From: Sinohyriopsis cumingii
Lineage: Eukaryota; Mollusca; Bivalvia; Unionida; Unionidae
Direction: 5' to 3'
DNA: 64,000 bases
Assembly (NCBI GenBank): GCA_028554795.2
Contig: CM068831.1
Span: 31,670,644-31,734,643, forward strand
Positions 23,733 to 37,702 of the stretch are shown piece after piece (positions within the stretch are counted from its first letter, which is position 1; each line of letters starts with the position of its first letter). Made by a program: the position numbers and the translations under genes. The notes beneath the pieces were generated by a model that saw only the letters and a program-made list of their open reading frames with translations, was not told where the DNA came from and did no database searches.

Positions 23733-25507
23733 ACATACATGTGGTATGCATGAACTAAGCTCCTTGACAAGAACTTAATAAAGTATTATGACGATAAGAC
23801 TGTAAAATTGTAGATAACTGATTTTTTTTCTGAAAGAGATTAACGCTCCAAATATACCTGTACATTTGCATAGCTTTCAGTTGTCAAAGAATTGCAATTC
23901 AAACTCAAAATTCTCATAAAAAATGAAATTATATGGCAATAATAAAATAATTTTAATTACATGACACATTCAGTGTGTGTATACATGTCATTACTTAATG
24001 GTGAAATGAAGACGGAATTCCCAATCTGCAAATTGTTATTGACTTTTGTAAAACAACATGTGTAAAATAAAAACATTTGCTCTAGTACAACTAACAAATA
24101 TAAATTTTATAGTTAAAAAGGTATGATTTTCAGGAATAGATTCTGAAGATAGCTTGTTATCTCTGAGCAAAACATGTCATTTACCCTGATTAACATGAAA
24201 CTGAACAGCATAATGAAATGATTTAATCCAAGGAATGACTACATGTACTCATTGTATGTCAAGGACTTCTGAATCTAATATAGGTCAAGAAGTATGCATA
24301 CAACTGTAGATAGCTGAATAGATTTCAGATATGAGCAGACGAAAACAGGTTCAAATATTTTAAGTCAAAAACCGTTGGTATGCACGTTTGCTGATTATGT
24401 CGAATTCATGATAATGAGAATCCCAATTTAGAATGTTGTCTTCTTTTTTTCCATTTTGGAGGAGGCCAAATAAACTTTCAGGGATTTTTCGACCATAAAC
24501 TAACTTTTCTTGCATATATTAGACATGTCAGGGACAAATGAAACAAAACAGCAAACAAACAAAACAAACCTTCATTTAGTATTGGGTATGGCAAACACCG
24601 ATTGTGGAACAGGTTGCAAGGTCGTAGTAAGATCTAACTTACACTGCCTTTATTGAGTGCAGACCAGCTTGTAAATCTTACTTGCAGATATTTGATCTTA
24701 TAAACTTATACCTTGCGTGGATTTATAACTTCCCCATCAGATAATGTGTATGTTGAGGCAAATGACCCATCACTTTATCTCAGACGAAAACACTGATTAT
24801 TTATTATACTACCAAATTATCGTTTCATCTGTCTAATCCCTGATACGATATAGGAATAAAATACCAAAACAATTCTTTTCAAAAACAAAATTTCATTCCA
24901 CTCTTTGGCATACAAATTCGTCCTTACTTAGAAACAACAGAAGCTGTTGTTGGAAATACTGCCTAATTTATGTTAAAAAATCACGGCTATAGTTATAAAT
25001 TCTCCCCACCCACCCACCCATAATATTAGGTCTTTGCCTGTTGAAAACCTCAACAAAAATCCTCCCATTTTTTTTCAGAGCAAATTATATGAAATCAGAG
25101 CCACCTAGTGTGATCAGATGTCTCTATACATAATTCATTCAATGTGGCGGAAAAGGCTCGAACTTCCATTTCAACAGCACATATCGCCGTCTCAAGCTTG
25201 TTGCTGGATATATTCGTCCTTTCACCTTATTCAAGTCTCTGTACTATACTGAAACCTTTCAAGAAGCAAATATCACCATCTTTCAGCATCTCTTTCCACA
25301 ATGAAAGCTTTGCAAAACCTTAAATGTGATAACACGTCAGTATTCCAGATCTTACACAAACGTCATTTGCTCATTCAAACTTTGAAAGACATGCTGTACT
25401 GTTGGTGGACTTAGTTATATTGGTATAAAGGAGTGTGAAAGGGAAGATAAATCAGGCAAAGCTGCTCTACAATGACCCGTCGCAGTTCGCTGGAAGTAAT
25501 CAACAGG

Positions 25508-25573
25508 AAGAACAACATAAACCCTGATCTGCTTGCGCATTAAGGGGCGGTAGGTCAGGGTCTATGTTATTTG
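25508..25573 (+). mobile_element. Short fold-back element (copy d)
   Basis: AACATAAACCCTGATCT and AGGTCAGGGTCTATGTT form one near-perfect stem with a GC-rich loop. It is the minimal version of the family and the clearest to fold. Confidence 0.6.
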
Positions 25574-27733
25574 CCTTACGTGCGAGTTTAATCATTAAAT
25601 AATTTTACACGTATGACTTTGGATGTTATATGTTTACATTCATCTTTTATTCATATAAACTTTACAGACTCTTTAACAATGTTACCTTTATGTATTATCT
25701 TGTAATTTATGCTAAACGTTATTTATGAGAGGTTTATCTTTCTAAAGCTTTCATGATATTCGTCGTCTTTACATTGTTAGAACATGACTCATAATGGGCA
25801 CCACATAGCCATTACTGCATACAGGTATTGTTGAACATTAATACATACACAAGTTGGCCGAATCCCATTATAATTTGCTGAAATTAGCAGATTAAGGCTG
25901 GCAGATAGTCATATTGACTTGCTGAAGATATCTCTTAGTCTTTCATCATATTTCGCTGCCATTTTTCTGTTCTAACTCCTAATGTTGGTCCATCTTCACC
26001 GTGCACCTGCATGTTGACTAGATTCTGCCCCACGTATCTTATTACATGTTGAAATCCAATTAGAAGCAACAGGAAAAGAAACAGACTATGTATGCAGCCC
26101 AGATGTACTTCACGTTGGTGTCACAGATGTACTGTGATGTCAGATGTGTGCCACCTTGTACCTTCGTCATCCTTGTGTTCCATCAGTACAATTAAAGAAT
26201 TCCCGACTTATCTTGCCAAGTATATTCCCATTTTGAACAAAAGCCATTATAATAAATATGATCGCAACAGTTACAGTGGTGTGGCGGTAGTATTATTCTA
26301 TCCATGGGGTATAAGGTCACCTGGAGATGTTGTGATTTTGAAAGAGAAACTAGAACATCTGTAAAGTGTCATGGATTTCCTTTTCCATCTGTTATGTGGA
26401 AGACAATATATGAAGGAATCTGAATAATGATGATGCCTAATTAACTAGAATAAATAGCATAAAAGCATCGTGAGAAATTTTATTTTCCATGGCATATGTG
26501 AAATTAACAATCAGAAGTCCTTTCAGTATTATAGATCGATATGTAATAATAATGGTTTTATTGTTTTCGCAAGCTTCAAAACTCATGTTCACATTATTGA
26601 GCAAAATTATTGAAAGCAATCCAAAATTCAAACATTTTAATGCTACCGGTAATATGTGTATGGCAATGTTAGAATATATAATACATAATTGTCGATGCTA
26701 CTACTTGAATCTTATTAAAGGTAGTTAGGTGCGTCGAAGTTGAAGGAAAGCCCACGTGCACATTATGAACATTTTTAAAATTATTCACATCTTGGTACAG
26801 AAACCGGAAGCTCGACCCTACATATAGCTGCTGTAACTGGAGGCTCAGCAATAAATTTAGGAGCTGGAACTAAAGGTTAAACACTATTCCTTGACACCAG
26901 AACTGGCCGTCGCCCCTATACGTGCCTTAGTGTGCATGTGACATCTAACAGTGCCTATTCTGGGGGTTAAGAGCTTTTTCAGGAAGTCAAAATATGGGAT
27001 TTTTACCACTCCAATATTTAACGCATGTGCAATCAACAAGGGTAACTTTTCAGCGATTGTCATTAACATAGTGTATATTCGTGAAGAAAGTTTCAAACAA
27101 ATTTGCAAAGGTTTGACATCTGTACACCCTTCACAGAAATAGTGTACTTAAAAATCATGAGTGAATAATTCAGTAATCTGCCTAAAACAGAAAAGTAGAT
27201 ACGAGTACAAAAAGCATCAGATAGGACCAGAACAGTGGACAGGATTTGTGGGCCCTAGGAAAAATTATCCAATAGGCCCCACTGAATCACAAATTGAAAC
27301 AACCGTGGACCCCCTGGCCGTTGTGGTCCTCCGGAATGTGTCCTACCCTGTCCGTGGTTCTGGATAGGACTTACAAAGTTGGATTATTCATTTCTGAAAG
27401 GAAAGTGGTGGGTGGACGATTTTCCTAAGTGACCAGAATTACAAATTGTACAAATCTACGTGTATTTAGATGCCTCTTCAAGACTTTATACTCGCGAAAA
27501 CATGAGGACTTACAAATCTCTTTGTTGCATGTAATTAATTTCATAGTGGATGGATGCATACAAGTGAACACAGCACTATCAATGCCAACGTAATCAGATC
27601 CCAAACCCAATCCGAGAAGTCACACCAGTTGCACATATCTGATAGTACCGATGCAACTGTCCATTGCAAATGTATCGCAGGATGAGTTAACTCATCATTA
27701 TTGTCCATATTTGTTCAAGGAGTTAGCAAACTA

Positions 27734-27734
<1 letters not shown>

Positions 27735-27769
<35 letters not shown>
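27735..27769. repeat. (GA)n microsatellite
   Basis: About 17 uninterrupted GA dinucleotides. Confidence 0.95.
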
Positions 27770-27772
<3 letters not shown>

Positions 27773-28439
27773 TACATTTAGCAGCCAATCCAATGTAAGA
27801 TAAGCATTTTTGGGATTCACGTTCATTCCCATTTAATTTATTAACTAAATGGCAAATCTTAGAGAAATATGCTTGATATGCGACGTGCCGCCTTTGGTGT
27901 TCATTCTTTGATGCTAATTAGACAAGTTAATTTGTTTATTCTTGGATTATTCATTACCATGTAGTCATGGGGGGGGGGCGAGTTAACATGAGAGTAACGA
28001 TACAGTAACATAAAGCAATATATATTAATTTATTGTTAAAAATACTTGATGAAAACGTACAGTTCAACTCTTATACTTGTGGGCTGGCATATTATTGTTT
28101 ACTACTATCTGCGGCGATCTAAAATGACAAATGTTCTATTCATGTAAGAAGTGTAGGTCACTCGAGTTGTCCGACGTCAAATGCGCATGACCGTACCGGA
28201 TGCGGCTCTAGGATAGGTTTGGCCCGCAGAAAATAGTATCTGAAAATGATCTATATGCTATGTAATGTGCCTGTAACAGGCACTCGAGTACGTATCACGC
28301 ATACATATTTCCCACATCAGCCTGTACAGCACCCGAGTCTTCCTTTCACTGCGCTGCAGCCTGTCCCTCGGTTTGTCGCCACTGTATGCCCAACACAAGC
28401 ACGCCAGTGTAAGTGTCGACTTTTTACATGAACGGCGCA

Positions 28440-29925
28440 GCACTGTTTGGATGAAGAATGCCAGGCTCTTCTCAAGGAGTACGAAACATCTGGAAACCCT
28501 GACAAAGCAGATCACCTGATCGACTCCCTGGACACTGCCAGGCGTACTAAATGTGAGTAAACTACAGGATCACTCAACTTTATGCGCTCCAGCCGTAAAT
28601 GCTAGAGCTAGATTCAACAACTTGTCACCGCTCTGCAGCCACCAGCTCAGGCTCACCGCGTTGTCAAACCAAATACTGTCGCTATCCATTTATTACAAAT
28701 GGCAAAAGCACCCCTGCAGAAACAGTATCGACGTCAAGTACAAGATGAGTGGCGAAAATACTGCCATCGGAAGTTAGATGAACTAGATCAAAATACTCCA
28801 GTGGCATTCACAAGAACAGAACATGAAACGGTGCTATGCAGCATCAAATCAGGCAAAGCAGCAGGATATGATAACATTCTGCCTGAGTTCATGAAGCTTC
28901 TTTACCCGAAGGCAAAGGAATGGCTTGCCGCTTTTTACACCCGGGTTGTTAGGGAAACGTGCATGCAGACTTAGCGGCTCCAGGCTAAGATTATTGCGAT
29001 CCCAAAGCCTGGCAAAGATCCCCACAATGCGGCGAGTTATCGGCCGGTAGCCTTGATTTCAGTCTGTTTTAAGGTAATGGAGCGCCTGATTCTCCAAAGC
29101 ATTGGTCCAGACTTGGAGAGCATCGTAACTGTTGAGCAGGCAGGATTCAAGCATGGAAGTAGCACTGCAATCAAGTCCTTGCCCTGACTACGTTTGTGGA
29201 AAACGGGTTTCAGAGGAACCTTAAAACTGGAGTTGTTTTTCTGTATCTAACAGCTGCATATGACACAGTCTGGCGTGCAGGGCTGTTGTTGAAAATTTCC
29301 AGAGTATTGCCGCGCTGGATAGTTGATACTACTGAACTGTTCCTTCGCGACAGGCTATTCTGAGTACACATCAGAAACAGCTGCAGCTCGTGAAGGCGTC
29401 AGACAGACTAATGGACTCCCACAAGGGTCTGTTCTTTCGCCAAGTTTGTTCCATGTCTATATGAATGACTTACATGTAAAACAGTCGTGCAAGTTCATGT
29501 GTGTAGATGACATTGCTCTCGGGACCCTCATTTACTGAGCTTGAGAGGGTACCGAACAAGGGCCTGGAGGATATGACGGACTTCTTCAAGAAATGGCGTC
29601 TACAGCCAAGTGCAACAAAGACAGTCTCCAGCGTCTTCCACCTCAACAATGCAAATGTTAACCGGAAGCTTTGCATCCTTCTCAATGGGCAGCAAATAAA
29701 ACACAACCCGACAACAACATACCTTGGTGTGACTCTGGACAGATCACCGACATTCTAGAAACAAGTGAAGAACAACTGCAGCAAAACTTTGCACTCGAAA
29801 CAACTTACTCCTCAAACTGGCTGGCTCAACATTGGGTGCTAGTGCTCAGACACTCAAGACATCACCATTGGCCTGCAATTCGACAGCCGAGTATTTTGCT
29901 CCTGTCTGGGCTCAATCATCCCACA
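28440..29925 (+). pseudogene. Decayed Jockey/CR1-type LINE, reverse transcriptase region
   Basis: Translations in changing plus-strand frames give the order expected for a non-LTR reverse transcriptase. First comes a linker ending in a SSRK motif (about 28590). Then KSGKAAGYDNILPEF (28850-28890), AKIIAIPKPGKDP...ASYRPVALIS (28985-29060), EQAGFKHGSSTAIK (29136-29178), TAAYDTVW (29250-29273), TNGLPQGSVLSPSLF (29407-29451), and finally a C-terminal STAEYFAPVWAQSSHT (29883-29927). The catalytic motif, normally F/YADD, reads CVDD (29500-29511). Stops and frameshifts near 28972, 29187 and 29535 also show it is dead. The 5' end with the endonuclease is missing. The 3' end is also missing: the frame is cut off at the start of copy 2 of the long duplication. 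Clade assignment rests on motif style only. Confidence 0.88.
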
Positions 29926-31080
29926 CATTGGAAAGGTTTGTCAAAAATACCAGAAAATGTAATTTTCATGGCATGGCATCACAGGTGTCGACATTTCCAA
30001 CAATATACAGATTTATAGCTGATGACCTTTGACCACTCAGAATGCACATTTGTTTGTGTGATAGAACATGAACTAAATGTCCAATAAAGGGATCGTATTT
30101 TTTAGAAATGGACATATAAATGGTTTCTACTTAGACCATATATTTGTTTTTCCATGTACAATATCATTCAACTCAATAAAAATTTTCATTTCATTATCAA
30201 TACAGATATAAAATAATTTCAAATACTCTTAAGTCATTAATCTTTAATATACAGTTTCCATCACTTAAGTTCTAAAGCAGCTCATCAAACCATCTTGAAT
30301 ATTGGAAAAAGCTACTCAATGTACCATATTTGAATACAACAGAGATTTAATGATTCAAGTTACTTTATTTGACTAGAACACAAAAGTGGTTTGCAAAAAA
30401 CAGACAAAAGAAGAAAAAGAATGAAATCCATAATCCGTACTTGACAGAAATTACAAAAAGAAATAATATGGATATTAATCATGATTATAACAACAGGAAT
30501 TATTTAGTCAGTAACAAAGATTATCAACTCAGCAAGAAATCTTAAACTGAAACATGAATACAAGTTATATGTAGAGAATGAGACACGAGCATTATCCGAT
30601 TTAACCCTTACTCATAGGGTTTAAGCCAGATAATGCCTGTGCCCAGTTCTCTATATGGCTTGTAAATAAGGAGCTTCAGTCGTATTCAAACACTACCCAT
30701 CTGCTCCTGCTTATGTCTATCAGTGCCACTTTCCTCACAAATGGGAGGCATTCCCACGCTATTATCATCAATCTGTGTCTTTCTGATGTGACAAATTTCT
30801 GCAAAAACCTCTAACTCCTCCTACTTTACTGGCAAAATTTATTTATTATGTCAAAATTTTACTGAATTTTTCCATTATGACAATTACTGATAACATTCAG
30901 TTTGACCCAATACCTTGCAAGAAATTTGGGCCTTACTGTTGTTTTTTCCAAAGACAGTGTAAATTCAAAATAGCTCTAACTCAACTGAAGCATGGTAAGT
31001 TGGTTAAGTGACTATGGCTTCTTAGTTAATTCATTTTATCAGCAATCAGTTCTTAGATGGAAGGAGTGACAATAGGGTCA

Positions 31081-33639
31081 TGAAGTGAACTCATGCTACA
31101 AAAGATTGTGTGTGATGTTCTCAAAAATATGTGCAATTCTGGTTAAGTTTCCACAACTGTACATTCAGCTTTAACTGACTTCTGTTCTGCATTTGTTGGT
31201 GCAGGGGATTTTGAATTTTAGCGATCAAAAGTAATAATGGGAATTTATTTATGTTTTAAAGGATTTACAGATTGTTCTATTCTGTTCACAGATTTAAGCA
31301 TTTGTTTACTGGATATTTCAGAGAAAACCGAATTGTTCTCACCAGAATGGGGCCATTTTTGCAAGTTCACATTTGACTAATTGTTTACATGAGAGGAACT
31401 CATTTTTGTACACCAAAGAAATATTAAACAATAAGCAATACTACTCATAGTTTTCTAACTTATCTTTAAGTCCTAATTTCAATGTCTTAACAATGTAACT
31501 TACATATTCTTGCTTCGTTTGATTGACAAAGTAAACTATTTTCCTTACAATGATTGCTCTATTTTTTATTTGTTTTAGGGAGAGAATCAAAACTGTACTT
31601 CCAAAGTGTAGGAGTCAGATTACAACTCACAAGCTCTGCTATCAAAACTATTCTGAAATATGAAATTTAACATTATACTATCATCAAAGTTACCTTCATT
31701 GTCTCATATTACAAGCTTGATGATCTTCTGCATGAGGTTTACAGTATGCTAAAACTCAACAACCACCAAAACAAGAATGGCCTCAAAAAATATGACTATG
31801 ATGCAACGAGTTCACTAAACATATTGTATGCATACTGACTACTAATTAAATGGATTAAATCTGGCATTCTGGCAGAAGTTTAAAATATTTACATTGTTTT
31901 GAACAATCTGATCTGTTTCAAAAAAATTTAATTGCCTCAGTTGGAATATGTTCCACCACAATCCAAATAATGTTCATTGCTGGAAAGTTCTTTGATGCCA
32001 ATTCAAATCAGTAAATCCATTTTATTTGTTCAAGCTTGTGTCAATGAAAAATTTCACTAGTGAATATCCTTATTGGCTTTTCAAGTGTATATATGAAACT
32101 GCAACATTGTAAAGGTTACTGATAAGCAAAGTAGGAAAAAAGATCACATAGTTCATATGAATCTGAGAACACGATAACAATTCATTTTGAACTTATAGTA
32201 TCAGATCTTGATATTACACATTATGCTAACTTTAACATAGTTTTACAGGAAAAGAAACCAATTTTATTTTATATAAAAAGTAATGAAAATTTATCAAAGA
32301 TTTGCAAGTTACTTGCTTTGTACACTTTTAAGTGGAATAATTTCTTCATTTCATTTCCAAAATCAATGACGTTTCTAATGCACTGGATGTTGCCATATTT
32401 GTAAGCTCTTTATCTCTGAAAGTAATAATTGTCCATAACTGTATACTAAGACATTGTTTAGTCCATTCCATTTACGCAACAACATGACAGTTGAAAGTGA
32501 CTCAGAGTTTTGACAGTTATTAGTAACTTTGGATTTAAAAAGGATATAATTTGAGAAAGTGCTTATTTTAGCAGTATCTCTATCAGTACATGATAATTTA
32601 TTTATTGACTTGTTGCTGCAGTGAATAACTATTTGTTCTTGGAACAAATTGTGCAAATCTGACAGCCTTAAACAATTCTCTTTTATCACCAAAATCTGAA
32701 TTCACCTTATTATTACCTATATAATTTAATAATATTATTCTGAGTTTTTTTTGTTTTTACAGTTCCAAAATGTATATTATGGCAACAACAAATTCCTAAA
32801 TCAATGTACCATAGACTCAATGGCATAAAAACTATATCCATCATGGCAACATTTGTAGCCCATTCACATGGATGTTTGATTTTAATTGGCTGCATCTTCA
32901 GAGGACTTGATAACATTTTAGTATACATTTCCATTTAATTGGCACGTTCATTCAAGATACATATGAAAATAATAGTTTGCTTTCCTTTAAGTAAAATTAT
33001 CTCTCATCTGATTAATCAAGGATTTGGCAGTACCCAAGTCTCAGTATGAGTGTAACAAATCTTAATGCAATCTTGTGGTCAAAAAAAATATTTGCACTTT
33101 ACATTCATACAGAAAATATTCAAACACTGATATTTCTGCAAATACATACACATAAACATCTAAAAACTATCCCTACAATTACTTGTGTCAAAAATGCTAA
33201 AATGTCACACTGAAAACTCAATGCATATAAATCTGTACAAAAAGACAACTTTAAGTTATCAGAAATGTAACTAAATTACACATGAAAAGTGTATACAAAC
33301 ATCACAATTTCATTGATTGTCAGTACATGGTAAGATAAAATGGACATTACTTATCCTATTGTATTGTGAAAATATGTCAAGTTTAAATGAATCAGTCTTG
33401 TTTCTTTTAAATGTTTACATTAGCACTTTAACTGGTTTAAATAACACACTACCGATAAAAAGCAATAAATTTGTACAAGTACTGATCTGACTAGTCTGAA
33501 CTTGTGCCAAGAAATGACTTGAAAATTAAGTACAAGTTGGAAGAATATGCTGAAAAAGTCAAAAATAATCTCTCAAAGTGAAAAATACACAGCAAAAAAA
33601 AAGAACAATAAATGATGGCAGGATGATCTACCCTGCAGT
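31081..33639. other. Copy 2 interior without clear counterpart
   Basis: AT-rich and featureless. I cannot align it with copy 1 by eye. No frame exceeds about 105 codons and none looks coding. Confidence 0.4.
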
Positions 33640-35254
33640 GTTATATGTACAACACAATTTCTTTCATAATTAGAATAAAATATCTTACATGGTTGATATA
33701 AACTGCCAAGAGAAGTACAAAGAAAATCATTAAAAGCTAACAACTAAAGACAACATAGTTGCTTCTGCCCACAATCTAATTGTATCAGTTTACATCAGAT
33801 AAATATCTCCCTTATTTGCATGGATGCACTCGTCATTACCCTTGAAGAAAAATGCACATAACCTCATGGAATTTGCTTTCTTAAGGCAATATTTCCATAT
33901 TTGTGAAGTGGGGGAAACTCCACATTTGTATGTTCGCTGTGGAACTGAAACAACCATTTTATAAATCAATTTAAAATTATAGCACATCTCTGCAAAAACA
34001 AATCTGTGCAGACAATTGGAAGAATTTTTCACATCAGTAAAAATTGTGTTTTGCAATACCATGTTGTGTTTTTCACACCAAAACAATTACTAACTTTAAA
34101 AATTTTCCTTGAAAATTACATTAAGGACAAAACTTTATCACATAATTAAAAAATGTTTCTAACGATGACTCAACTTGAAAAAGATGTGCGGTCATCCCTT
34201 ACGTATGAATGATTCTGCATACATCCACATCATTCTATTGAAAGTATGTTTATTAATTGAAAATGTATAATGTATATTCATGTCACTGGACCAAGAGAAA
34301 ACATTTGCAGCAGGAAACAACTAATAATAGGGTTAAATACAAAAAAGATACTAATCAATTAAAAAGTATTGCAGTCCAGGGTATTTATAATTCATCTTCA
34401 TATCACGAGATACCTACAAGGTTGAATTGTGAACTCACCTATGTAAAAAGACTAATATAATTCATAAAAGTCTCTTGTTTGTAATAAATTGCAGAATATA
34501 ATTTAAATATGTATTTCTTCAAATAATCAAACTTGGAGAAAAGGACTAGATGACAATGTAATTGTGTAAAAGCAAAAATTGTGCATTAAACAAGTGTAAT
34601 CATAGGAAAACAGCTAGACACATCTCATTGGTACACAACCAATATTGTTAAATTTGAAAATAAGTGTACAGAAGACAAAACAAAAAACTCCAAAGAAAAA
34701 AAAAACAGCTACAGAACTATAAAATCTCAGCAAGAAAAGTCTCATGGCAGTATAAATCAGTATAAATACTAACTGCGGAAACACAATAACAGAACAGGTT
34801 AGCTAAAACAGTCACTCAAATGATAGATGCCCTGTGGTGTTTTTAAAAAAAAACTATCTGATTGTCATATGATACAAATCTGCAATGTGAAGAAAAAAAA
34901 AATTCATCCACTTGTCAACTCCTATGTTGTTTATCTTTGTGCATGGTTTCACTATCTGAGAAATAAATTTAACCAAATGTGAGCTTAGATACAAGACAAA
35001 CACAGATGACAGTCCTAAACCATGTATTCAAAAGCCCTCTGATTGTCATCATACATGTATGATACAAATGTGGCAGTGATCCATATTATACCAGAATGTT
35101 TTGGTGTTATAGTCACAATAAAAAAAGAGATTTTCAAGAATCAAGCAAGACTGCTTTATGTGTACAAGAGTTTGCAACAAATAAATTTAGCAAACATTAC
35201 CAATTTCAGATACATCCAATAGTGTAAATCTCACAAGATATGCTAGAACACCCA

Positions 35255-35335
35255 AAATGATCTGATGGTGGGATTGTAATCCACACCATTTTAGTCATAG
35301 CTACAGCTCACTAACCACTGATCCAAAATGGCTCC
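35255..35335 (-). mobile_element. tRNA-like sequence, likely old SINE head (copy 2)
   Basis: On the minus strand: GGAGCCATTTTGGATCAGTGG, followed by a box B-like GGATTACAATCCCACC. It is the positional counterpart of the tRNA-like sequence at 20337-20419 and is diverged from it. Shared presence makes it older than the duplication. Confidence 0.5.
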
Positions 35336-37063
35336 TATGTTGGATTAAGTCTTGTACAAGTTTTAGGTAAAAAAAGTTGTATACTTGGTGTAAAATTGAT
35401 GCAAATCTTCTAAGAAACAGACAGTGGACCTGCATATGCACACCTTTTATTTTCTAAACTGCAGCTCCCTGGTTGTCATCTGAGATCATATGATAACAAA
35501 GGAATATACATGATCCATATAACTCAAATTTACAATCTCAATTTTTTTTCTACTATGCTGATTTTTGGACATTTTAAAAATGTGATGAAAACTACAAGAT
35601 TTCCTCAAGGTTAATGCTTTATCTTATTTGGAAAGATGCTCATGGAACACAGGTGAGTCTCTATAGTCCCAGAAAAGTGATCTCTAACTACAAAACTTAG
35701 ACAGACCAATGGATGAACAGATGGACACATGTAACACTATGTCCACCCCCACTATTGCAGGGAATGATAAATAGATGCACCGATACTGAAAACATCCTGA
35801 TATAACTAGTACACCTAGCTGAACAACTATATCACTACCTGTATCTATCTAACTGTACTAAAAAATCATACCAATGCACATGTTATCATGGTCTTTACAG
35901 ACCACATTGTGACCATTCCAGCAAGTACTTTTAAATAACAAAACAAGGATGAAGTGAATGGGTCTACCATAACCAATATTTCATTTCTTAAATGAGTGAC
36001 TGAGACTTAATGATTGATTTCTGAAAATTCCTTTAAGTAATAACATTGAAGTAGATTTCCATTCTAAAGTAAATATGGTCTTGCACATGCTTTTTCCCTC
36101 ATTCAAATTTGGAAAAAGTTAATCAGTTGAGTTACATGGAAATCTAAGCTTAAACACTTACAGCAAAATAAGCGAATAATGGGACACTTCAATATAAGTT
36201 TAAGTTTTTATGCATCTTTGAAGAGAAAAATATAACACAAATAAATAAGCAAAATTTACCACATCTACTCATTAATCCAACACGGTCATGTCTAATGGCT
36301 CATTTCCCAGCTTTAAAACACCACATTTATAAGAAACAATGAGCCATCCAAAACTTTGAAGGGGCCGTGAACAAATTTGATTACCAAAGTTTGATCTTTA
36401 ACTAAACAAATACCATATTTGAAAATGATCATACTGGGATTCATATGATAGTGAATAATGTCTGACAGTGTATGTTGTTTATTTCTTGCTGACTGACATA
36501 TGCCAATCCCAGAAACAGTCCTGAATGGGAAAATCATATTGTCAAGTATATGTATGAAAGAGTATGCATGCCATATTTATGCTAAAAAGCATCTTCATTT
36601 GCACTTCAAAAAAAATCTATATAGAGATTTCTTGCACTTCTCCCAAAAGATATTCAACAAATAGTTAATCAAAAAATGAGCATATCATATGAAATCAATC
36701 CCATAAATCATATGAAATCAATCTCATAGTGACAGAATGAAAATTTATATTTTCAACCTATGAATCAAAGTATAAAGACTTGAACACTAATATAAAAGTC
36801 ACCCTCCAATGTGCATTACACTATTATGTAAGAGACTAATCAATCAAACCCTTCAAGCAGTATGGATGAATCTGTCACCATCTTGGTGTTACTGGACATT
36901 ACCTTCATTCGACTTATAATAACTTTCTGACACTAAAAGAAATTATGTAATACAGACAACTATATTTTTCAAAAGTTATTTAAACTTTGTAACCTGTGTT
37001 ACAAATAAAAAACAATCCTGTATGCTATTATTAGAGTAGTCTCAGAAAGCTACATTGCTACAC

Positions 37064-37321
<258 letters not shown>

Positions 37322-37547
37322 GTTTTAGGTGCGTTGTGGGCAGTCATCCCGAAAGTGGGTTTACGGGAAGGACATGATATAGTTTACATTTCAAATACAT
37401 AGGTTGTATTTCTTACATAGTAATTATGTATATGTTGAAAATAAGTATATACACTTACGTTATAGTCCTATTCATGTTTTCGGTTCGTGGGCAGATATAT
37501 AAATTTCATGGGCAGTTTTGACCTTTAGGTTGAAGATGACAAAGTAA

Positions 37548-37667
37548 CTGCCCAAAAATACGTTCACGAAGAACAAACATATAGCATTCTGCCCGTGAAT
37601 ACGGCCACGGGAACAATAAATAGCGTACTGCCCACGAATACGTTCACAAGTAACAAATATATAGCAT
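37548..37667. repeat. Three tandem copies of a 40-bp minisatellite
   Basis: CTGCCC starts recur at 37548, 37589 and 37628. Each is followed by an (A/G)AATACG(T/G)(T/C)CAC core and an ACAAA...ATAGC tail. The copies differ by several substitutions. Confidence 0.75.
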
Positions 37668-37702
37668 GACTTTCCGGTGTGCGCGCGCAAAATGGTTGTC
37701 AA

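Larger units (their letters stand above)
23361..28439. other. Non-coding DNA between the duplication copies
   Basis: Apart from fold-back elements c and d and a (GA)n tract, no repeat shared with other parts of the window and no convincing gene was seen. A 90-codon frame from 26092 has no recognisable domain and no supporting splice or promoter signal. The stretch 28140-28430 is slightly more GC-rich and may hold decayed sequence upstream of the adjoining LINE. Confidence 0.45.

Noticed and set aside
28246..28515. Overlapping small frames just before the LINE
   Set aside because: Neither strand gives a recognised domain. Probably decayed LINE linker sequence, or chance.
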